From Onchocerca volvulus (Eukaryota; Nematoda; Chromadorea; Rhabditida; Onchocercidae): DNA of 64,000 nucleotides. The translations under genes were made by a program, and so were the position numbers. The DNA lies in the NCBI GenBank assembly GCA_000499405.2, contig HG738138.1:24209097-24273096 (forward strand). Reading direction: 5' to 3'. Positions 43,701 to 54,559 of this stretch are shown here, one piece after another. The notes under the pieces are model-generated. The model was not told the DNA's origin. It saw only the letters and a list, made by a program, of their open reading frames with translations, and searched no databases. Numbering within the stretch: the stretch's first letter is position 1; each line of letters starts with the position of its first letter.

Positions 43701-46447
43701 TTATTTAATTTCTTGCAAATCTTCCAGTGTATTTTCTTTATCAATGTCCGATAACACCGAATCACCTCCCACGGTTGATGGTCCTTCTTCCGTTTCTGGT
43801 GCTTCTTCTTTCACCGTTGAAGTCTGTAAATTCATGTAAATTTCTTTTGAAAATTTAGATTCCTGGAATCAAATGAAACAAATTTTCTCATCCTTCCATT
43901 TATGATAAAAATTTCCAAGCAAATCTAAAAGATTCTGAAGCATCGTTAAATGGCGAGAATCTGAAATGCTAGTAAATTCTTCTTTAGCAATCAAAAGAAA
44001 AGTCAATTTCCGAAAGATAACAAACCGAATCTTTTTCCACTTGTTCATCTGGATGTTTACGCCTTTTCGGCATCACTTTACCAGCTATATCATCGAAATA
44101 TCGTCCACCACTTTCCCAATCAAATGGTGCTTCTTCTTTGATTCTGAAAAAAAATAAAAAAATAAAAAAAATAAATAAAAAAGAAATCTTAGGAATTACC
44201 TAGCTTAAGTTTACTTCCTTTCATATTATTTTCAGTTTTATATTTATAATTTCGATTTTTGATTATTTTTGAAACATATCACGTTGATTGAATTTTGTGT
44301 TACATTTTAAGACGAATAAAATAAATCTAAGAAATCTACAAAAAATTTTTTATCAAAATTTAAATATGTTTTAAATTCATACTTTTTGCTTAATAAAGTT
44401 TCATCAAATTTTTTATCAATAAATTCATAATTTGGCACATCCTTATATTCAAGTTCTTTTAGATATGAATAAATTGTTGTAAAGTTTCCAGGACATTGCT
44501 GTAAAAGAGTTTGATTTGTTTGTGAATTCCAAAAAAAAAAAAAAAAAAAAGAAAAGAATATAGTTACAGAATGCTATCAGATTCAAAATCCAGTCATCAT
44601 TCAGAATTTTAATTTTTTTTTCCACAACTCTTCAAATAATCCAGAAGAAAAAAAAAGAAAAAAAACTTTTTCGCTTTTTAGAAACAGAGAACAAAGTTTG
44701 AAATTCTTATAAAAATTGTAATATCGTACAGCAGAAAGACAAATATAATCATCACTTAGTTCATGAGAAGTTACACTTATTATACGTGTACGCTTACGTA
44801 CGTGTCTAGAAGCAAAGAATAAAGTTTGGAATGATTCTTGCTAAAATTGTTATAACATTCATCGGTAAAACAGATTACAATCATATCAATTGATGCGTTG
44901 AAGTATGACGGAGAAGTTACACTTGTTATGACGTGTACGTTTACGTTTCCGTATACGCTTATACGAATTTGTCAGATAATTCGTACATTCTTGAATATTT
45001 CTAAAAAATTTACGTTAAAAAGTTTTTTATCTGGTACGGTTGCTTTAACGTTGGCACTTTCACGTCGATTCAGCCCACGCCACGGTAGCTCACCGGTGAT
45101 AAGTTCAACGATACTGTACAACAGTGATATCAAATCATCATGTCGTCCTTGTTCCTTATGTTGATGTACATTTAACGAACAATAACGAACGGTACCTCTA
45201 AATACCACCTAAAAAATCTTATTCTAAAATGATGTGAAGAAACAAAAAAAAAAAAAAAAAGAAGTGAACTACATTTCAATTATATATTTTGTAAATTTCA
45301 AATTATTTAAATTCAATTACCTTTTCATATGATCGCTAAATCACTGCACTTCAAAGGTCGAAAGTTTACATTTAATTCTTTTACACAACAAGAAATGATT
45401 GATGAAATAAATGATATGTAAATTTTTTTTTTTGTAATTTAATAAATTTTTTAATTTTCAATAAATCATTAATTAAAAAATAGACTTTTTTTCTTGGTTC
45501 TCGAAGTTTTGTTTCATTCGTTCCCTGTACCGGAAGGATAATTTGTCGTGATAAGCCAAAATCAAACAGGAATAGAAGTCGTTTGGTAGATTGTGTTGAT
45601 CCGAGTGAAAAATTAAGTGGTTTCACATCACGATGTATAAATCCAATATTATGCAAATCTTTTAAAGCCTGGAAAAAGTTTGTAAAATTATCAAATAATC
45701 ATGATGAATATAATTGATACTTCAAAAATGATTAATGATTATTTTCTTATCAATGAGCAAATATTTTCTTTTTAATTTTAATAATTTACTGATTATTTTG
45801 ACATCACTAGTAGAGTAAAATAGGAGATATGATAAATACGAAATAAAAGATGACTATTTAGTTTCAATGATAAAATTCAAGATGGAGTGAAAAATTCTAC
45901 GAAAATTTTTATTGCTCGTATAAAAATGTCGGGAAAATTATAATCAGGATTTTATTGGGAGACAAAAAAGAAACCAGAATTGGCAAATTTCATTGATTTC
46001 CGCATTTCATTTTTTATTTATCTATTTTTCTTTTTTTTTTTCTTTTTTTTAGTTATTGAGATATAAATAATTGAGATGATGAAGTTTTAAAAATTAGACG
46101 ATTTAAATTTTTCCTCAAATAATTCGCCATTTTTTGAGTAAAACAAATGCGCATATTTCCGGATAATAATGAACAGATTAGGATTACGGAACAGGTAAAG
46201 TGGTAGATACCGAATTTTATGATCAGGAAACAGGTTATGATCGAATGAATTCCGGATTCTAAATTTAGTCTTCAATGATCGATAATGATTATTTTATAAC
46301 GTAAATAATGGCATTAATGAAACGCAATAATCGTAAATTTTTTATGATTATTGCCGCAGTAATTATTATGATTATCATAATGAATATTATTGTTCTTATT
46401 ATTGTTACCATTATTATTATTTATTATTATTATTATTATTAGTATTA

Positions 46448-46484
<37 letters not shown>

Positions 46485-47551
46485 CATTATTGTTGTTATT
46501 ATTATTATATTATCATTATTATCATTATTATTACTACCATTAATCGTCATTGCTATTAATGATTAATAGCAATAATAGTAATTAACAGCAATAAGAATAA
46601 ATATTAAAATAATAATATATTTATTTGTTTTTTTGATTTTTTGTTAAATAACAAAAGAATGATGTGATGTTCTATTTTAAAAACTCAAATTATCAGCTGA
46701 TAAAGAGAAATCAATGATTCCATGCTATTATCAGCAAATCAAATTAATTTTCCATCTTTATTAGCAAAAATTTTGAATAAATTATGTATTTTAATTATAG
46801 ATAAACCAGAAAGCATACTTTTAATCCTTGTTTGCCCAATCTTAGGCTTGTAGATGTAGTGAAACGTTTCGAAGGCATCATATATCGTAAATCACTTAGA
46901 TTCCTGTAATGAATCTTCAAATACAATAGCATCTTGATTCTTTTTGAATTCGGATAAATTTATAATTAATAACTTAATTTAAAAAAATTAAATTTAATTT
47001 TATAATTAACAAGCTTAATTAGGTTATTTGCTTACTTCCCAAGAAGTGACATTATCATATAATTAAAACTGCTTGTACGGCCTGCACCAAATAATCGACA
47101 AACATGTTTTGATTTTTGCATTTTCTTCAAAACGAATACTTCCATTTTCAATATTTCATCATCACGATTTAACATCAATGGCTCAACTTTCATTGCTGCA
47201 TGAATCTAAATTTAAATTTGAATTCGAATTTGAATTCAAATTTGATCAAATTTTTAGCCAGATGAAAAATAGACCTTTAAAAAAAAATGAATTTTTAACT
47301 TTTTCATTTTTTTTTTTCTTCAGAAACGAAAAAATCTATTTAATATGCTTGGCTATTTCATACTCTTCTAAAGAACGAAGAAATTTAATTGATATTTGCT
47401 AGCCAATCAGGCAAATGACCTTTGGATTTGAAATATTGGCCAAGAGGAAAACAGTTCCACAGCTTCCTTCACCTAACTTCTGCCTGATCGTCCATTGATC
47501 AGCGATTACAGCACCAATTCGAATTTTTGGTTTCAAGCTAAATTCTCCCAT
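43701..47551 (-). CDS. Casein-kinase-1 superfamily protein kinase, tau-tubulin-kinase-like
   Basis: Eight exons: 47551-47420, 47205-47036, 46903-46819, 45668-45486, 45208-45014, 44498-44383, 44143-44026, 43823-43701. Total 1122 nt, 373 residues. The kinase domain starts near residue 12: glycine loop GEGSCGTV (27-34), ATP lysine in AMKVE (K50), [15 protein letters not shown] hinge, catalytic loop HRDVKPLNF (141-149), DFG (165-167), and [12 protein letters not shown], the TTBK/CK1 form of the activation segment (no APE). Active-site residues are all present, so activity is expected. After about residue 330 comes a short charged tail with basic PKRRKHP and an acidic Glu/Asp-rich end. The [14 protein letters not shown] form and [14 protein letters not shown] segment fit the TTBK-like group, which is much expanded in nematodes. 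Substrate and tissue cannot be told. Confidence 0.93.
44680..44950. repeat. Diverged tandem duplication in a kinase intron
   Basis: Copy 1 (about 44680-44803) and copy 2 (about 44808-44950) share AAAGTTTG, GAGAAGTTACACTT, TAT(G)ACGTGTACG and TTACGT in order. Both lie between exons 5 and 6. Confidence 0.75.
46384..46540. repeat. (ATT)n microsatellite in a kinase intron
   Basis: Long, imperfect ATT trinucleotide tract in the 1.15-kb intron between exons 3 and 4. Interrupted by ATC, GTT and GTA units. Confidence 0.95.
47206..47247. repeat. AAATTTGAATTC palindromic simple sequence beside a kinase 3' splice site
   Basis: Repeated AATTTGAATTC units, readable on either strand, occupy the end of kinase intron 1, directly against the acceptor of exon 2 (exon starts at 47205). 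Confidence 0.7.
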
Positions 47552-47909
47552 TTAAAAACAATCACGATATCCTCCTTTTTTTCGTATTTTTTTTTTTTTT
47601 TTTTTAAATTTGTCGCAAAATAGCTGATGAGAACAATACTACAATATATATACACCAACTAAATATTTGTATTAATTACAAAATGATAATTTCGCTATTA
47701 ATCAATTCCTTTTATACTGATTAACATTTACATAAATACTTGAAATTAAAAAAAAAAAAAATTTGAAAATAACAATTTCGAAAAATTTTTTTTTTTTAAT
47801 ACTACTTTGCATAAAGTGGTCCAACAACAACAGTTCGTGATTATTGGAATCATGCTATGTGGATGGATATGGATAAAAAGTTTATTCAAACGGATAATTC
47901 AGGAAGGCG

Positions 47910-47941
<32 letters not shown>

Positions 47942-48822
47942 CAGGTTGGCCATAATTGCCAAAAAAATATTCAAATCAGCCAAGGAAAAAAAAAGCCTAT
48001 ATTTTATGGCCAATGCGAGAAAGTTAAATAAAAAAAAAGAAAACAAAAACAGATATTTTATAAAATATATTTTAAAATATTTATAAATTCAAAAAATATT
48101 CAATTATTTGGTATTTTGAAATTGAAAAAGCTTTCTTTTTTTTTTCTGTTGCAAAAATCTTACATTTCAAATATTTAACTTTCATTGCAAACAAAAATAT
48201 TCATATATTTTTTTGATCAAAATTTTAAAATGATTTTCATTTTGTTTGAAACTTCTGAAAGTACTTTTAACAGTATATTTAAGATATGAAAGGAGAAATG
48301 AAAAAAAAGAAAAAAAAAAATTGATAAATTTGATTTCGATCAATTACATTACTATAGGGTTGTTTTTTAAGATTTTCAATAAACTTTTTTTAGGATTAAT
48401 TCTCTGAATCACAATAAAAAAAAAAAAAAAAATTAAAGTCTAAAAATTAAAATTTTGATTAAAAAAAAAAGTCTAAAAAGTTTATTGGAATGAGAAATCG
48501 GTAACGTTTTCTTAGTTTCCTCAAATGCTAGCATTATTTTTAAAATTCGGGATTATATTGTCAACTATTTCAATTTTCTAATTTGGATTTTTAACAAATT
48601 AATAACTATAATAAATGAATAATTTATAGCAAACGTCGGATATGAAATAAAATTTCAAATAAAGTAAAATTTCGTAATTTGAATTCAATGAAATTCTAGT
48701 TGCAAACGTGAAAAGTTTGATAAAACGTGAACTTTTTTTTTTTTTTTTTTTTTGTTGAAATTTCATTTCCGAAGTTATGATAGAATGAATGATAAATAAT
48801 TGTTTAAAATTTGATTTTCAGA
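47552..48822. other. Intergenic/5' flank of the kinase; possible upstream part of the cysteine-rich gene
   Basis: Very AT-rich with poly-A and poly-T tracts (longest near 47914-47941). Short plus-strand ATGs with hydrophobic starts exist (48230, 48528), but none joins the exon at 48823 in the right phase with a convincing donor. Confidence 0.4.
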
Positions 48823-48961
48823 TTCAATTAATCAATGCCAAAGTGGAAAATGTACAATGTATACTGCATGCTTGTAACAGATACCTTTGTAATGATGGTA
48901 CCATAAAATTCTGTGATTTCACCAGATGTAAAAATTTAGATGTAAATAAATGTCAAAAATG
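48823..48961 (+). CDS. Last exon of a small cysteine-rich (six-Cys) peptide, start not found
   Basis: A strong acceptor (TTTGATTTTCAG) is followed by 46 codons in phase 0, ending in TGA. The frame encodes a 45-residue end with six cysteines spaced C-x4-C-x4-C-x7-C-x4-C-x7-C and a mixed, non-repetitive composition. It includes CNDGTIKFCDFTRC and ends VNKCQK. This is unlike the AT-driven junk frames around it. Small disulfide-rich peptides with one N-terminal signal-peptide exon are common secreted products in nematodes. The upstream exon is missing from my reading. A phase-1 entry would instead give a short frame with three cysteines that stops sooner. I do not recognise the family. Confidence 0.5.
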
Positions 48962-50591
48962 ATTTACTTCCCATTTCATTTCATTTCTTTCGTAGGAAAA
49001 AAAATCATTGAAAATTTCTAATAAATATTGAAATATTTAAATGGCGCAATTATCGATTTTGATTTTAAAATAATTTTCCTCACTTTTTTTTCTTTTTTAG
49101 GCAAATTCGTAAATTTTATAGCTGATAATTAATTTGGTATAATAAACATTGAGCGTGACAATTAGACTTGGAAAAAGGATAAATTGAAATTCGAAGAAAA
49201 GAAGAAATTGAAATTTGAAAGAGATATTTGTGGAAAAAACAAAATTTTTTCATTGAAAACTATTAATATTTTCTTTTTCTAAAAAAAAAAGAATTCGCCC
49301 AATATAATATATCATTTTGCATTCGCCAATATAATATATCATTTTGGTGATAAAAAAAAAGAAAAGAAGAATGATGATGATAAAAATGTAAGGAAAATTT
49401 TCGTCCCATTTTCACTTTTAAACTAAAATTCATATCAATCATTCCCTTCATAAACAGTTTAAAATTGAAATTAAAGTACTTTTTGAATTTTGTATAGAAA
49501 GAAATAATGAGCCAAACCTTGTATAAGTAACCAGTTAAAATTACAAAAAAAAATGGAACTAAAGTTACGAGTTAGGAAGTGGAAAAATCAAAGATGAGGA
49601 AATTACAGTAAACTTTATCACCTAAGTTGCTATCAACGAGAAAGATAAGAATTTAAAAAAATAAGATAAAAATTAAGATAAGAAAGATAAGAATTTAAGT
49701 TGCTATCAGTGAAAAAGACAATTACAGTTAAAAAGATGGCTTGAAGAAACCAGACTTCTGCTTAGATTAATCAGAATGGGAAATTATCAAGGAAATAAGA
49801 TTTGTTTACAATATTCATTGAAAATTTTGCATATTTTGTTGATAATTAAGATTATTGTTTATAAACAATTTTCGTCAATTTTACTTTGTTTATAAACAAT
49901 TTTCATCAATTTTACTTTGTTTATAAACAATCTCTGTTGATTGAAAGAGAAGATTTCTTTTGATTATATTTACTAATTCTTAGAAATCATATTATTGACT
50001 GAATAGAATAAATGAAAATGGGATTAGAATAATTTTTTGAAAAATGTTCAATGATTATTTTCTTTTTCATCTTCATTGGACATCTTCAAAAAAAAAAAAA
50101 AAAAAGAAAAAAAGAAAGAAAAAAAAATCATTTTAATTCCATTTTCATAAATTTTATTTAATTCTCAATATCATTATTTTTTATAGCTTTATTTGCAGTT
50201 TTTCTTTTCACATATTTTATTTAACTTACAATATTATTTATATTTCAAATTGTTTTTTTGTAATTTCTAATTTTTTATTTGTAATTTTGTTACTAACAGA
50301 ACATTTTCAAAATATTTTATATTCAAACATCCAACAATTCAATAGGATCAGCTATTTATTGATAAGCAAACAAACAGAAATGGTCAAAATTGAAACGCAA
50401 ATAATTTAGAAATTTGAATAATAAGTAAATATACAATATAGTATTAAATTGATTTCAAAGTTTATACAAGTCTGAAATGAAAAATTTTTTATTTAAATCA
50501 TTTCAAACTGATAAATTTCAAATTAAGACTGCTCGTTCACCAAACTTTTGATTATAACCATTCTCGATCTTCACCAAATTCTCGATTATTT
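48962..50591. other. Intergenic, AT-rich, with GATA-like and phased palindromic repeats
   Basis: Downstream of both the plus-strand cysteine-rich exon and the minus-strand secreted gene. It holds a cluster of AAGATAAGAA motifs (49644-49692) and the 31-bp array at 49856-49940. No gene was seen. Confidence 0.5.
49856..49940. repeat. 31-bp tandem repeat carrying TGTTTATAAACA
   Basis: Units at 49856-49886 and 49887-49917, plus a partial third from 49918. Each starts with the perfect 12-bp palindrome TGTTTATAAACA, followed by ATTTTC(G/A)TCAATTTTAC in the first two. The palindrome is two overlapping forkhead-type sites (TGTTTAT/ATAAACA) in inverted orientation. Confidence 0.9.
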
Positions 50592-53500
50592 TTATTTATA
50601 TGGTACATTTTTCGACAACACGAATCGTTGATCTTTGTCGTTTTCTTCAGAATTATCATAATCATGAATCCGGAATCTTCGTTTTTTTTTGAAATTTATA
50701 TCTGAACTTTGTTCTTCTTGTTCATTACTTTCATCATCTTTAATTTCTCCTCTTCTGTTACCTTTAAATGGTCCAAGAAAAGGCATAGGAAAATGATTTA
50801 CTGATGATTGATGATTTTGGATACCATTTTTGGCATTTGTGAATGGAAAAGCAGGTTGTATCGGTAAACTTGATAACCATTCCTCGAAACTCGGAATTTG
50901 ATCCGGAGAAAAGATCGGTCCATTAATTGGCCCTTTTTTTTCTTGGCTATTCTCTTGTAATCCTAACATATCTTCATCATTTTCTTTAATCACTTTTGGA
51001 TCATATTCATCATTATCATTATCTTTATTATCATCATTATCATCGTAAACAACATCATCATTATCCTTCTCATCATAATCATCTCTGAAGTTTACTTTAT
51101 TTTTGCTATTGATATCTTCATTGTTTTGTTTTTCAGCATTATTTTTTTCATCAGTTAACGATAATTCATCATCATCATTTCTATCATTCGGAGGAGATTC
51201 TGCTCCTAGAAATGATTCTTCATGTCCATCGCTATCATTTACATTTCTGGAATTCTGATCAAAATTCAATTTCTCGTTCATCTCGTATCTTTGTTCATTG
51301 GCAGGTTGTATCGTCGAAAATTTCACCGGATTTTCAAGCTTCAACGTTACTGGAGTGATGGAAAAAGAATCAAAGTTATTTTCATGATTTTCGTTTTTTT
51401 CTTCTTTTTCGTAGTCTTCATCGTCAAATTCATAAGAATCAACATTTATTGTTGTCGTCTGTGCAATGATTGTATCATTTGATATTGCTATCGATGTCGA
51501 ATTCTGCAAATTTGCTTGATTAACAATTTGAATATCTGATAATTCTCTGATATTTTTTACTCCACTTTCATGTCCAGATGGTTTTACCATCGAAATGATA
51601 GTATCAATTCTAGATCGATTCTTCTCAGTATTATTTTGTTGAACTAATGCATCATTATTAATATTGATTTCTGGTAATAATATTCTCGGAGATATCTGAG
51701 ACATTTCTGTTTCAACTGGTCCTTCAGATACCGGTGTTGTCTGTTGAATTATTTGCAATTTCGGAGAATCAAATTGTTGCAAAGAAGAAATTTTTGGTTC
51801 TGTTTTTCTCAGTCTATCTAGCATTTCTGAGGTTGAAGTCGAATTTTCCACCATTTCGTCGTTATTTCTCCTTTTCATTGATAAGTTTGTTTTTTGTGAA
51901 ATTGCAAGTTGGGATTTTTTTGCATTTTCTCTTCCTCTGAAAATTAAATTAAACGGTGTTGTTTCATCGATATCATATCCTGATGCTATGCGAGAAATGC
52001 CTTCTTCTGTACTATTGTTCGTTACGGTTGATTTGAATATTGAATCATTCAATATTTTTTCTTCTAAGCGATCTCTTATATTTTGAGAATTTGGCTTTAC
52101 TGTTGTTTTTTTCAAAATTAAAAGATCATACTTGATAGGATTGAACGAATTAGTAACACCAAACTTTGTACTATTTTCTGCGGTACTGTAATCCATTTCA
52201 TTGATAAAGATGCCTTCTTCCTTCTGCTTCTCGACTTTCGATTCGGCTTCAGTTACTGGCCAAAGAAAGCTGTCGAAACTGACAATTTCTTCGGTTGTAC
52301 TTGCAGAATCGACGGAATCTTCTCGTTTTTCGGGAAATCTGATTTCTCGTTGGCTAAAATTTCTCTGTACAATTGGCTGATCTTGGAATAGCTCATTACT
52401 AGTATCAGTCTCGAGCCAATCTATTGGAGCAGTTATTGTATCCATTTCATCAATTCTTTGATTAACATCATAATTCTTATCGATTGGTTGTTTCAAATCA
52501 ATCATATCATAACCAGGAAGATATTTTGAATAGATATCAGAAGATGATTCAGAATTTCCTAATTCCAATTTTTCTTCATCATTCTTTTCAATGTATGTTG
52601 TTGGTATATAACCTGCTATCAATTGTACATTGTAACCGACAAGTTTAGCACCAGGCGGCATTTTCCAATTTTTAGATTGCACATTCTTTGATGAAACGGG
52701 TGATAATCGTTTTTGAGATGATAATCCTGAAATTTCAGTAGTTTTTTCTTGTTCTTTATCATAATAATTTTTCCGATTCTCAGTTGATTGAGGAATTTGA
52801 AAGCCTTTAGCAACTGCTAATTTTGAAGTATCCAATTGATCTTCCAGAAGGCCGTAAACCGGTGGTGGTAACGAATCGGCAGTTTGATATGGTGTTAGAG
52901 GACTAAACTGTGGTTCTAAGCCAAACCGAACACCTGGAAATAAGTATTATTAACTTTTAAAAGCAACAATAATTGAACTCATGAACTCATATAAATTAAA
53001 TTTTAATCATGCAGGTATACTGTTTTCATCACCCTTTAATCTCATTTAAATATAAGTCTCGAATTTTTAGATCAAAAGATTAATGTTAAATCTCACCTGA
53101 AATATAAGTCTTGAATACCTAGGTCAAGAGATTAATGTCAGATCTATCTGAAATATACGTCTCGAATCCCTAAGTCAAAAGATTAGCATCAAATCTCATC
53201 TTAAATATAAATTTCGAATTCCTATTTTTTTTTTTCTTTCAAAAGATTTAATGAGTCAAAATCTGTAAATTTGAAAACTTTTAAAAGCACAATAATTTCT
53301 TGATATGCCAATAAAATCCAGTCATTTTTTCATTGTTTAAAATAATCTCTGACAAAATTTGGATATTAAAATAGTAAAATACACTTAATTAATTAAATAT
53401 TTTCCACTGTACAACAAATTTTTTAGATTACTTTTTCCAACATTAAATTTTTGATTATTTTTTTTAATATTTTTCCGATATAAAATTAAATCAATACAAT

Positions 53501-53807
53501 AAATTAATGATTGAGAAATCTGAAATATTTTCAAAAATAAACTTACTAAAAGTTAATGCGACAAAAATGCTAATTAAGATAAGAATGCGGCAAATTGGTA
53601 ATATTTACTCTTATAAATGAAAAGTGATAAAGATAATCTAATTGGAAAAGATCATATATGATTCATTTCGATTACTTTTTCAAGTATAAAATTAAATCAA
53701 TATAAATAAATTAATAAATGAAAAATTTGAAATATATTCTCAAAAATAAACTTACTAGAAATTAATCCGACGAAAATTAAGATAAGAATAAAGTAAATTG
53801 GCAGCAT
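50592..53807 (-). CDS. Secreted, intrinsically disordered acidic protein, family unknown
   Basis: Two exons: 53807-53756 and 52933-50592; 2394 nt, 797 residues. Exon 1 encodes MLPIYFILILIFVGLIS, a clean signal peptide with no following membrane span, and joins exon 2 in phase 1 with GTAAGT/TTTCCAG. The mature part lacks any fold I recognise. It is rich in Asn, Ser, Thr, Glu, Asp and Lys, almost cysteine-free, with many NxS/T sites and a Pro-rich start (SLPPPVYG). A strongly acidic Asp/Asn block lies at about 600-665, then a Pro/Phe-rich stretch (SLPIQPAFPF) and basic clusters GNRRGE and KKKRRFR near the end. These could be proprotein-convertase sites (inference). A 2.3-kb single exon is unusual beside its finely split neighbours. 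Nematode-specific extracellular or cuticle-associated roles are possible but untested. Confidence 0.88.
53046..53223. repeat. 51/52-bp tandem repeat in intron 1 of the secreted-protein gene
   Basis: About 3.4 copies (starts at 53046, 53098, 53149, 53201) of a unit beginning T(T/G)AAATATAAGTCTCGAAT and containing AGATTAATGT and AAATCTCA. Confidence 0.9.
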
Positions 53808-53885
53808 ATACTTTTTTTACAAGTGAAACTTTTTGCAGGTGAAAAAGGATGATATTTAATTGGAAAAGATCGTGTTAAGAATTCA
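53471..53885. repeat. About 205-bp tandem duplication containing the signal-peptide exon
   Basis: Copy A (about 53471-53663) and copy B (about 53676-53885) align along their whole length. Both contain the AAAATTAAATCAATA start, the CAAAAATAAACTTACTA donor region, the exon, and GATAAT/GATATT...AATTGGAAAAGATC. Copy B holds the working exon 1; copy A lies in intron 1. Confidence 0.9.
53547..53604 (-). pseudogene. Dead duplicate of the signal-peptide exon
   Basis: Aligned codon by codon with exon 1 (53807-53756), the copy keeps the GTAAGT donor, the phase and a hydrophobic frame, with a 6-nt in-frame insertion. The start codon is ATA instead of ATG, and the codon before it is TAA. It cannot initiate normally and has no clear acceptor to act as an internal exon. 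Confidence 0.8.
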
Positions 53886-54559
53886 ATTGAGAAATATTTG
53901 ATCCTCTCGAAATGAGGACAATTACGAGATGGAAAATGAATGGAATGATTTGCTTTTCAATAAATAGGACATTTCAAGAAGAAGAAGAACGGAGAAGTTA
54001 TTTTTGATAAAAAAGTTGCAAATTTTCCTCATTTCTAATTAACGATATTATTTATTATAATCAATTTATTCGATTCATTTTTATGCAAATTATTGATTTA
54101 ATTAATTTTTTTTCCAACAAAATTATAGTAAATATTCAAAAAAAAAGTTGAAAAGAAATGAATGATTAGAATGAATGAATGAATTCAATATGGCACAATA
54201 ATCAAAATTATATATTCATTAATATATATAGATTCATTAATATGTATCGATATATCGGTTTCCATTCTAATAAATATAACTATTCCTGTTTTATCCAGAT
54301 ATTCACAATATTGTAATAATTTTGTAAAAGAATAATTAAATAAATAATTAAGCAAATAATAGGACAAAAATAATAATAAAAATTTGCAATCATAAAATAA
54401 TGATTAGTATGGCATAGAATGATTAGTACGGCAAAAATCTAGCATTGAGAAACAAATAATAATGATTGACGGTATAATTTCCAAGGCAAATAAATTGGAG
54501 ATAAAATGGAAAGAATTATTACGTTCATCAAAAAATGGTGAATGCGAGAATGATGTTAA
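53886..54559. other. Promoter side of the secreted-protein gene; AT-rich
   Basis: Upstream of the minus-strand secreted-protein start. Contains TA-rich sequence near 54210-54260 and no supported gene. Confidence 0.5.

Noticed and set aside
46314..46550. 78-codon Ile/Asn frame
   Set aside because: Direct product of the ATT microsatellite in a kinase intron.
47807..48031. Plus frame with a hydrophobic stretch, as a signal exon for the cysteine-rich peptide
   Set aside because: It opens with TTG, runs into a 28-base A-tract, and offers no donor in the phase needed at 48823.
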